A DNA stretch of 58,140 nt, from the NCBI GenBank assembly GCA_013178295.1, contig JABLWW010000006.1, positions 1 to 58,140 of the forward strand, written 5' to 3'. Numbering within the stretch: position 1 is the first letter of the stretch; every line of letters begins with the position of its first letter. Origin of the DNA: Anaerolineae bacterium. GTDB lineage: Bacteria > Chloroflexota > Anaerolineae > Anaerolineales > Anaerolineaceae. The notes under the pieces are model-generated. The model was given only the letters and a program-made list of their open reading frames with translations. It was not told the DNA's origin and did not search any database. This document shows positions 51,396-58,140 of the stretch, one piece after another. The translations under genes were made by a program, and so were the position numbers.

Positions 51396-53888
51396 TTAGA
51401 CGCTGGCTGCCATTTGTTCAGTCTCTGGCGGCGTTTCGCCTTCCCTCTTTAACACCAGTTCATCGTCGAGGACATCAATCAACACGGTATCGCCATCATT
51501 GAACTCGTGAGCCAGCAGGGCATCTGAAAGCGGGTCCTCAATTTTTTGTTGGATAACCCGCCGGATGGGACGTGCGCCCATGTCCGGGTCATAGCCCTCT
51601 GTGGCAATCATGGCAAGCGCTGCTTCGGTAGGATGCAGTTTGATGTCATGTTCTGAGAGGCGCTGCGCAACTTTGGCAATTTCCAGACCGACAATCTGAT
51701 GGATCGCTTCGCGGTTGAGCATGCGGAAGACAACCACGCCATCCAGGCGGTTAATGAATTCGGGGCGGAAGACGCGCTTGAGTGCATCCAGCAGCTTTTT
51801 GCGCATTTCTTCGTATGCCTGTTCCTCGGCAACGGCTTCGTCTTTGGTAAGCTGGAAGCCAAGCGAAGACTGGCGTTTGATGACATCTGCGCCGATATTG
51901 GTGGTGAGAATGATAATCGTGTTGCGGAAATCCACCTTGTGACCCTTGGCGTCTGATAAATGCCCCTCCTCCATGATTTGCAGGAGCATGTTGTGCGCTT
52001 CGGGATGTGCCTTTTCAATCTCATCAAAGACCACGATGGAGTAAGGACGGCGGCGAATGGCTTCGGTAAGCTGTCCAGCTTCTTCGTAGCCAACGTAGCC
52101 AGGCGGTGCGCCCACAAGACGGCTGACCGTGTGGCGCTCCATAAATTCGGACATATCCAGCTGTATCAGGGCTTCTTCGCTACCGAAGAGAAAACGCGCC
52201 AGCGCCTTTGCCAGTTCGGTTTTTCCAACGCCGGTCGGTCCAAGGAAGATAAATGAGCCAATCGGGCGTTTGGGGTCTTTGAGACCGGAGCGCCCACGCC
52301 GTACCGCCTTGGAAATAACTTCAATGGCTTCGTCCTGCCCTACTATGCTCCGCTTTAATTCCTCTTCCATGTGCAGCAGGCGTTCGGATTCCTCGCGCGC
52401 CATCTGCATGACCGGCACACCCGTCCACATAGAGACGACCTCGGCAATATCGTCCCCTTTGACCACCGGGCTGGTGTCTCGATCCCAGTCATCGCGCAGA
52501 TGGTTGAGCAGCCTTTCAAGCTCACTGAGACGATCATTCATGTCCTGCACGTCATCGTAGCGATTGTTTTCCTGTGCCAGTTGCTTTTCCTGACGAAGCT
52601 GACGTATTTTGCGTATCACTTCTTTGGTCTCTTTGGCGGTTTCGCTTTTGTACATGCGAACACGCGACGAGGCTTCATCAATCAGATCAATGGCTTTATC
52701 GGGCAAAAAGCGTTCGGTGACGTAGCGGGCGGAGAGGCGCGCCGCGGCTTCCACAGCTTCGTCGGAGATGGTCAGCCGATGATGTTCTTCGTATGCACTG
52801 CGAATGCCGCGCAGAATCTCAATGGTCTCATCTACGGTGGGTTCAACCACCATAATTGGCTGGAAGCGGCGTTCCAATGCTGCATCGCTTTCGATATGTT
52901 TGCGGTACTCGTTGAGGGTTGTTGCGCCAATGACCTGAAGTTCGCCGCGCGAAAGGGCAGGTTTGAGAATGTTGGCTGCATCTACAGAGGAACCTGCTGC
53001 CCCGGCGCCGACCAGCATGTGTACCTCGTCAATGAAAACGATTGCCCCTGAAGCTTTTAACTCATCAATAACGCGTTTGAGCCGTTCCTCAAACTGCCCG
53101 CGGTACATGGTTCCTGCAACCAGCGATCCGACGTCCAGTTGCAGCACACGTTTGCCCAGCAGCGGCGCTGGCACATCCCCTTCAACGATGCGCTGTGCCA
53201 GACCTTCGACAATGGCGGTTTTGCCAACGCCTGGCTCGCCAATCAGGGCGGGGTTATTTTTGTTGCGGCGGGCAAGCACCTGGATGACGCGTTCGATTTC
53301 CATCTGGCGACCAATGACTGGGTCAAGTTTTCCTTCTTCGGCTTTTCCGGTCAAGTCAATAGCTAACTGGTCAATCAGCGGAGTCTTCCCTTTTTCCTTT
53401 TCCTGCTGTGCAGGCTGTGCTTGGGGGCGCGCCGGGGTTGGTGTAGGGCTGCTTTCCTGCAAGACTCTTCTCGTCTGACGGCGGATTTGCTCTGGGGTAA
53501 CTCCCAGTTTGCGCATTGCTTCCGGTGCTCCTCCCTCTGTTGAGCGGATCAATCCCAGCAGTAAGTGCTCTGTACCCACATAATGGTGCCCCATACGGCG
53601 GGCTTCCTCGATTGCAAATTCCAAAACCTGCTGAACGCCAGGTGATAACTCTATACGTGCGTTCCGCTCTTGCCCAAAACCGCTGACGCGTTCAACAATT
53701 TCAATCACGCGTTGCGGCTCCAAGCCAAGATCGCGCAGCACACGCCCGGCAACACCGCCTTCTTCCAGGATCAACCCCAGAAGGAGATGCTCGGTGCCAA
53801 TGGTGCTCTTGCGCATCCGCTCAGCTTCCTGATGCGCTATACTGAGCACCCGGCGTGCCCTTTGAGTGAAACGTTCCATCCCTGCCAA
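51396..53888 (-). CDS. clpC: ATP-dependent Clp protease ATP-binding subunit ClpC
   Basis: An 830-residue Hsp100 unfoldase. It has two N-terminal Clp repeats ([18 protein letters not shown] and [21 protein letters not shown]), an AAA+ domain with [15 protein letters not shown], a UVR/M-domain coiled coil ([19 protein letters not shown]) and a second AAA+ domain with [15 protein letters not shown]. This arrangement is ClpC rather than ClpB. TTG 53888 is preferred because GGAGG lies seven bases upstream; ATG 53879 would be too far. ClpP is not in the window. Confidence 0.97.
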   Translation of the reverse strand: MAGMERFTQRARRVLSIAHQEAERMRKSTIGTEHLLLGLILEEGGVAGRVLRDLGLEPQRVIEIVERVSGFGQERNARIELSPGVQQVLEFAIEEARRMGHHYVGTEHLLLGLIRSTEGGAPEAMRKLGVTPEQIRRQTRRVLQESSPTPTPARPQAQPAQQEKEKGKTPLIDQLAIDLTGKAEEGKLDPVIGRQMEIERVIQVLARRNKNNPALIGEPGVGKTAIVEGLAQRIVEGDVPAPLLGKRVLQLDVGSLVAGTMYRGQFEERLKRVIDELKASGAIVFIDEVHMLVGAGAAGSSVDAANILKPALSRGELQVIGATTLNEYRKHIESDAALERRFQPIMVVEPTVDETIEILRGIRSAYEEHHRLTISDEAVEAAARLSARYVTERFLPDKAIDLIDEASSRVRMYKSETAKETKEVIRKIRQLRQEKQLAQENNRYDDVQDMNDRLSELERLLNHLRDDWDRDTSPVVKGDDIAEVVSMWTGVPVMQMAREESERLLHMEEELKRSIVGQDEAIEVISKAVRRGRSGLKDPKRPIGSFIFLGPTGVGKTELAKALARFLFGSEEALIQLDMSEFMERHTVSRLVGAPPGYVGYEEAGQLTEAIRRRPYSIVVFDEIEKAHPEAHNMLLQIMEEGHLSDAKGHKVDFRNTIIILTTNIGADVIKRQSSLGFQLTKDEAVAEEQAYEEMRKKLLDALKRVFRPEFINRLDGVVVFRMLNREAIHQIVGLEIAKVAQRLSEHDIKLHPTEAALAMIATEGYDPDMGARPIRRVIQQKIEDPLSDALLAHEFNDGDTVLIDVLDDELVLKREGETPPETEQMAASV

Positions 53889-54032
53889 GGGATTACCTCC
53901 TTTTTTAACTCTCCGATAACACCAGCCCCTGTTTTTTTGTGTGCACTGCTATAACAGGCGGCTCCATCTTGAAGAAGTCAAACCAGTAAACTTTTGAAAA
54001 CTTCTTCCACTTCACCAAATCGATTTTACCAA

Positions 54033-54061
54033 ATTATAAGGGGTTGTTATTGGACTTTCAA
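54033..54061 (-). promoter_or_regulatory. Promoter of clpC
   Basis: On the minus strand, TTGAAA (54061-54056), a 17-base spacer and TATAAT (54038-54033). This leaves a leader of about 140 bases. No CIRCE element is seen. Confidence 0.65.
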
Positions 54062-54086
54062 TAAGAGAATTATTAATAATCTTCGC

Positions 54087-55511
54087 TTATGAATAAGAAA
54101 GCTTTTCTCTATGCACCAGATAAGCCAGCGCCCCTAAGCTGAGCAGCGAGATGACCGCGCTGACCAGCAACATCTGGAAATACGCAGGGTCAGGATGATT
54201 GTTGAGAACCTTGATGGACAGATTGACAGGCGTTACAGCAAAATGGACAGCCGTTTTGGTAACCTGCCAGCGGTAAAGATGGGCAACAAGCTCATACCCC
54301 AAAACACACAGACAGACTAAAAAAGCCATTTGCAGCACAAACTTTGGCTGTTTTTGATCAACCCATGTCTGGATGGCAATGGCAGAGAGGAACATTGCCA
54401 TAAGCAGGGGCAAGATCAGCATACGCGAAGTTACCCGCTCGCCGTTCAAAAGAGGAATGGGAAGTTGCGAAAATGGCTGGTAAAAATCCCGCAGGGATAG
54501 CAATGCGATGACCATCATCGGAACAAGCAGCGGCTGCCAGGTGCGGGCTGAAAAGGACTGTTTGAGCCACAAAATTGTGCCTCCCAGAATGAAAGCCGTG
54601 CCCACCCACCCAACGTAAAGGTCAAATTCCCAGTACCCCAGACTGCTGCCAAAGTTTTGGAAAGGCAGCGAGTTTTCGGGCAGGCGCGGCAGGAGCATGG
54701 CTTCGAGAATGTGCCATGGGTAGCGGTATCCTCCGTAAAAGTCGGTGTCGAACTTTCCCAGCAGCAACGCGGGCGGCAGAAGACGCACCATGCTGATCAG
54801 GTTAGCAAAAACGAGCGTCTTAAGGATTGCCAGAGCGTGTTTCCATGCTGCCAGCGCCAGAATGCCCAGAAAAATTAGACACCAGACGTAGTGATGGTAA
54901 CCGCCCTGAAGAAAGATAAAAAACAGCAATATTGAGGTCTGCCCCACCCAGCGCCATGTATGGTTGCCTTCCAGCAGCCGAACAATCTGGATAAAAAAGA
55001 AAGGCAGCAGAAAGTAAGCCCACCAGGTAATGTGACCAATGCTGAAGTGCCCTACCAGGTGACCATTGAAGTTGAACAGAAATGTCAGAACAGAGAAAAC
55101 CAGCAGCGAAAGCGAGAACTTGCGCCGCAGCCAGAGCAGGGCGAGAAACCCCAGGGAATACAGGAAAAGGGTGTTGACAACAATGTAATCACCAATGCTT
55201 AACCAGCGCAGCAACAGGTATTGAGGCGAAACCATCATGTCGGGTATTGATAAAAGACGATCGGTCAGATTGCGCAGATGCGCAGTTTCTGAGGCGTGCA
55301 GGGGGAGCATACCCCGCACAGCCGAGTCTTGCAAATATGCTAGGCGGGCGGCGTTGATTTCAGCCCAGTCGTGGAAGTCAAAAGGAATCTTTCCCCAGTT
55401 GAAGAACTCTCCCCACAGCCAGCCGCCCGCCAGGTAAAGGGCGATCAGCCAGACGCGGGGCAGCCAGGTATGTTTTTTTTCGCTCGTAACGTGTAGAAGC
55501 GCATCAAGCAT
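54087..55511 (-). CDS. Large polytopic membrane protein, function unknown
   Basis: A 474-residue protein with about ten to eleven membrane helices and an early extracytoplasmic loop (DFHDWAEINAARLAYLQDSAVRG). Its architecture resembles YfhO-like or GT-C glycosyltransferases, whose catalytic Asp/Glu often lies in the first loop (here FDFHDW). I find no stronger signature. It lies beside the SGNH-like and thioesterase region. Confidence 0.6.
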   Translation of the reverse strand: MLDALLHVTSEKKHTWLPRVWLIALYLAGGWLWGEFFNWGKIPFDFHDWAEINAARLAYLQDSAVRGMLPLHASETAHLRNLTDRLLSIPDMMVSPQYLLLRWLSIGDYIVVNTLFLYSLGFLALLWLRRKFSLSLLVFSVLTFLFNFNGHLVGHFSIGHITWWAYFLLPFFFIQIVRLLEGNHTWRWVGQTSILLFFIFLQGGYHHYVWCLIFLGILALAAWKHALAILKTLVFANLISMVRLLPPALLLGKFDTDFYGGYRYPWHILEAMLLPRLPENSLPFQNFGSSLGYWEFDLYVGWVGTAFILGGTILWLKQSFSARTWQPLLVPMMVIALLSLRDFYQPFSQLPIPLLNGERVTSRMLILPLLMAMFLSAIAIQTWVDQKQPKFVLQMAFLVCLCVLGYELVAHLYRWQVTKTAVHFAVTPVNLSIKVLNNHPDPAYFQMLLVSAVISLLSLGALAYLVHREKLSYS

Positions 55512-55565
55512 TGGAGAAAGCGCTTTTGTGCTGGTTGAAGGGTTGTTTGAAGGGCAGAGCCTGGG

Positions 55566-55988
55566 TTATAACGATACTCCTTCAAATTGCGAAATTGTAT
55601 CGCGCCATGCTTGGGGGACGCTCATGCTGCGTTTGTTGTGGTAATCATAGGCGACGGTTACCGTCTCACACCGTGCCATGACCTGATGGCTGTTTTCATC
55701 AACAAGCTCGACTCTGTAGGTGATGCTTTTGTTGCCGATCCTGATGACTTTTACGCTGGCTGCGATTTTCTGGTCGGGTTCAATGGGCTGCAGATAAGAA
55801 ATGTTGATGTTGGCAACGATGGTTGGAAACTCAGAAAAGGTTTTTCCGTCGAATAAGCCCAGTTTGATCAGGTATTGGGTGCGGGCATGTTCCATCAGAC
55901 TGAGAATGCGGGCATGGTTGACATGCCATTGCGGGTCAAGATCGGCGTAGCGAATTTGAATGGGGAGGTAAAAATTTGTCTCTGCCAT
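55566..55988 (-). CDS. Acyl-CoA thioesterase (4HBT/YbgC-like hotdog)
   Basis: A 140-residue hotdog-fold protein. The active-site block is IQIRYADLDPQWHVNHARILSLMEHAR, with the Asp of YbgC/FcbC enzymes. The rest is strand-rich (SYLQPIEPDQKIAASVKVIRIGNKS). It should cleave short or medium acyl-CoA. The start MAETN at 55988 is supported by a TATAAT six bases upstream and absence of a better ribosome-binding site; a longer frame would read through that box. Confidence 0.88.
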   Translation of the reverse strand: MAETNFYLPIQIRYADLDPQWHVNHARILSLMEHARTQYLIKLGLFDGKTFSEFPTIVANINISYLQPIEPDQKIAASVKVIRIGNKSITYRVELVDENSHQVMARCETVTVAYDYHNKRSMSVPQAWRDTISQFEGVSL

Positions 55989-55994
55989 ACGGTG

Positions 55995-56000
55995 ATTATA
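55995..56000 (-). promoter_or_regulatory. -10 box for the thioesterase gene, leaderless arrangement
   Basis: TATAAT on the minus strand, six bases before ATG 55988. Confidence 0.5.
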
Positions 56001-56057
56001 CCAAACTAGCACTACACAAATTTGCACAGGTTTGTCTGATTTAGGTCATCATTGGCT

Positions 56058-56096
56058 AGTGACCTCTGTCACTTGCGGGAATTTTTGTGTTAGAAT
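56058..56096 (+). promoter_or_regulatory. Palindromic operator and promoter of the Rrf2 regulator
   Basis: AGTGAC-CTCT-GTCACT (56058-56073) overlaps the expected -35 region, and TAGAAT (56091-56096) is the -10 box. A second inverted pair, AGGTCA (56043) and TGACCT (56060), overlaps it. Confidence 0.55.
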
Positions 56097-56148
56097 AAAC
56101 TTCTATAACAGGACTAATTTTACCCTTATTACCAAAAGAGGAAGAATT

Positions 56149-56559
56149 ATGCAAATCACCCGTCAGGCAGATTATGCCCTCCGAGCAATGCTTTACCTGG
56201 CGAAGCAAAATATGAATCAGCGCTCTGCGACCAGTCAGATTGCCCAGGAGAAGCAGATACCCCCCTCCTTTCTGGCAAAGATCATTTCGCAGCTATCTAT
56301 TGCTGGCTTGATCCATACATCACGCGGGGCGCGCGGCGGGGTATTGCTGGCAAGACCTCCTGAGGATATTACCCTTTTGCAGGTGGTGGAGGCGATTGAT
56401 GGGCCAATTGCGCTAAACGAATGTACGCTGTCTCCTTCGGCGTGTCAGTATACCGATGAATGCCCAATGCATCCCATCTGGTGTGAATTGCAGGCGCAGC
56501 TGGTTCAAAGATTGCGCAATACAACATTTGCGGATATTCTTTCCGAAAAAAGCAGTTGA
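56149..56559 (+). CDS. Rrf2-family iron-sulfur regulator (IscR-like)
   Basis: A 136-residue winged-helix regulator. The start MQITRQADYALRAMLYLA and IPPSFLAKIISQL are Rrf2 hallmarks. Cys92, Cys99 and Cys105, with His108, match the [2Fe-2S] ligand positions of IscR (Cys92/98/104, His107) almost exactly. It should sense Fe-S status or a redox signal. No isc or suf genes are in the window. A palindrome overlaps its promoter, so it is probably autoregulated. Confidence 0.88.
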   Translation: MQITRQADYALRAMLYLAKQNMNQRSATSQIAQEKQIPPSFLAKIISQLSIAGLIHTSRGARGGVLLARPPEDITLLQVVEAIDGPIALNECTLSPSACQYTDECPMHPIWCELQAQLVQRLRNTTFADILSEKSS

Positions 56560-56595
56560 ACCAATCGCTTGTTCTGATTTGCTCCTCAATTTTTC

Positions 56596-58140
56596 TTGGA
56601 AAAGCGATTTACCTCAAGGACATTGCAGCTTGGCGACTATCGCGCGGGTAGAACGCTCTATCTGACAGTTTTGTTGCTGGTTCTTATCACTGCATCCAGT
56701 GAGATGGTCTTGCGCTCCAACTGGGTGCAGTTTTATCTTAAGAAACCTTTTGTAACCCAGGGGTATCGTTCAGCTGAGGAACGGTTGCAGCTTTTAGATG
56801 CCTATGTGAAGCAAAAAGGACAGGTTTCATGTATTTTTTTGGGGAGTTCGATGGTGGCTGTGGGGCTGAATCCGCTTGTTTTTTCGGATGCTTATCAGGC
56901 GCATACAGGCGTTGCGCTGGATTGCTTCAATTTTGGGGTGGCAGTTGCTACAGCATCCAGCTATGCCCCGCTGATCAATATTTTGATCCATGAGTATCAC
57001 CCTCGTCTAATTATCTTGGGCTTAAGCTCTCGAGATTTTGATGGGCGTGAATCTTACGAGCCAGAGGCTGTTTTTCAATATACGCCCTGGGCGCAGTATC
57101 ATGAGGGCAAATGGAGTGTGGCGGGTTGGCTGGCGCAGCATTCTTTTATCTATCGTTACCTCTCGGTGTTGCCCGAGCGTTTGGCGGAGTATTCCAGAAG
57201 GAACGACGAGAAGGGTGAGGCGGACACCGATCGTCCAAAAGAAATTGTGGCAAGACCCTTGCGTGCCGATTATGCGCCGATGATTTATTTTCATGACGTT
57301 GCCCCCATTTATGTTTTGCGCGACCGCAGACCTTATGAACCTTCAGTGCCCAAACAACCTTTTGTCCTTTCCCCTGAGGATTTTGAGGGGTATGTCAAGA
57401 GCATTGAGCATGCGCAGCAATCTGACACACGCCTGTTGATTGTTGAGATGCCAACCCCTGAGCCATTCTTTGTAGACTGGAGCAACGCCCCAGCGCCCTC
57501 TGAACCTCAGGTTTTTCGTGATCAGATCATGGCTTATGCCAGAGACAGGCATGTTCCCGCCTGGCAAACGCGGGATTTAGACCTGGTGGCGTACACGGAT
57601 TTCGCCGATGTCAGCCATCTGTATGTGAGCGGCGCTATTCGTTTCAGCCAGTGGCTCGGTGCGCAGGTAGGCGAAGCAAGCCGTCTGGGATTGTTGGATG
57701 GAAATATACCCGAAACGCTTATCGTTTCGCCACCCTTGCGGGATTGGTCAGTCGGCAGGGATGATTTGCTCCATCATGGCATGTCTCCAGACATATATCA
57801 GCAGTATCTTGCGTATCAGGCACGTTACACGCTCACACCGCCGGGGGCTGTGGTCTATAATCCACTACCAGAGGGTTTGCCGCGCCAATTTTCGCAGGCG
57901 ATCTTGGGCTTTTTCATCAATTACGCCGAGATGGTGGATGAGCATCATCGCCAAGAGTACTTTGACCTGCTGGTTCTCCAAAGCAGGTTGTCCTACCGAG
58001 ACGATTTGCAGCAGAATGCGGAGAACAAAGCAATACTTACCCTGTGGGAGAAAACGCACATGCCTGGTTATCTGCGGATGCTGGGCGCAGAATATCTGTT
58101 CTTTACGGAAAGATGGAACGACGAGACGACGACTCCTGAC
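56596..58140 (+). CDS. SGNH-like (AlgJ/DltD-type) protein, cut by the window edge
   Basis: An open frame of 515 codons with no stop runs to the last base. An N-terminal membrane segment (LYLTVLLLVLITASSEMVL) is followed by an SGNH-type domain: FLGSSMVAVGLNP (nucleophile Ser block), NFGVAVATASSYAPLINIL and the Asp-x-x-His block DVSHLYVSGAIRFSQWLG. Such proteins are partners of MBOAT acyltransferases in O-acylating surface polymers. The start is unclear: TTG 56596 fits the length but has no ribosome-binding site; the stop TGA just upstream is at 56575. Confidence 0.7.
   Translation, partial: MEKRFTSRTLQLGDYRAGRTLYLTVLLLVLITASSEMVLRSNWVQFYLKKPFVTQGYRSAEERLQLLDAYVKQKGQVSCIFLGSSMVAVGLNPLVFSDAYQAHTGVALDCFNFGVAVATASSYAPLINILIHEYHPRLIILGLSSRDFDGRESYEPEAVFQYTPWAQYHEGKWSVAGWLAQHSFIYRYLSVLPERLAEYSRRNDEKGEADTDRPKEIVARPLRADYAPMIYFHDVAPIYVLRDRRPYEPSVPKQPFVLSPEDFEGYVKSIEHAQQSDTRLLIVEMPTPEPFFVDWSNAPAPSEPQVFRDQIMAYARDRHVPAWQTRDLDLVAYTDFADVSHLYVSGAIRFSQWLGAQVGEASRLGLLDGNIPETLIVSPPLRDWSVGRDDLLHHGMSPDIYQQYLAYQARYTLTPPGAVVYNPLPEGLPRQFSQAILGFFINYAEMVDEHHRQEYFDLLVLQSRLSYRDDLQQNAENKAILTLWEKTHMPGYLRMLGAEYLFFTERWNDETTTPD

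Overview
The window looks like a 58 kb piece of a chromosome from a Chloroflexota bacterium, most likely class Anaerolineae. That is an inference from gene content, not from a marker phylogeny. The clues are Ser/Thr kinases fused to NBR1-like, CARDB and FGE-sulfatase ectodomains, several Thr/Pro-rich lipoproteins, a single-chain pyruvate:ferredoxin oxidoreductase, palindrome clusters next to a RAYT transposase, and several -10 boxes placed so close to start codons that the mRNAs would be leaderless. Two perfect parS sites at about 34.0 kb suggest that the replication origin is not far away.

Layout. 0-10.4 kb: a 5'-truncated kinase, a CrtI/CrtISO-like oxidoreductase with a 48-residue membrane protein upstream, PcrA/UvrD helicase, a polytopic transporter-like protein, a convergent HDOD protein, and a kinase-FGE fusion whose C-terminus resembles a diversity-generating-retroelement variable region. 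10.4-12.4 kb is accessory DNA: a palindrome cluster, a RAYT transposase, tRNA-Asn and a VapBC-like toxin-antitoxin pair. 12.4-17.7 kb: a UroD-like methyltransferase with a creatininase-family hydrolase, a deoxynucleoside kinase, a TetR-patatin operon with a clear operator, and a CPBP protease.

17.7-31 kb is mostly metabolic and on the minus strand: a dihydroorotate-dehydrogenase-like protein and PFOR; a LysM lipoprotein and a Nudix hydrolase; an fmdB/csoR-like/osmC/thrB run behind a palindromic operator; a sortase-like lipoprotein; and guaA with xpt. A protein made of two FliW domains follows. 31-34 kb: an ATC-hydrolase-like protein and a GntR(YtrA)-slipin-SdpI operon, ending at the parS sites and a bidirectional terminator.

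34-48 kb: a SIMPL lipoprotein, a LarA-like protein, an Lgt-like membrane protein, NAD synthetase split into separate glutaminase and synthetase genes, an MFS exporter, a D-Ala-D-Ala-ligase-like ATP-grasp enzyme, an ABC-F ATPase, a nucleotidyltransferase, an aminotransferase and gatB. 48-58 kb: a GH26-like lipoprotein, a DUF6391-like protein, radA, clpC, a membrane protein, a thioesterase, an IscR-like Rrf2 regulator, and an SGNH-like protein that runs off the right edge.

Most of the window is ordinary housekeeping DNA. The best candidates for something unusual are the possible DGR target at 10.3 kb, the palindrome/RAYT cassette, the paired parS sites beside a copy of the TetR operator motif, the CsoR-family regulator with Tyr in place of the copper-binding His, and the tandem FliW protein. 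All functions are assigned by reading motifs; no database search was run.
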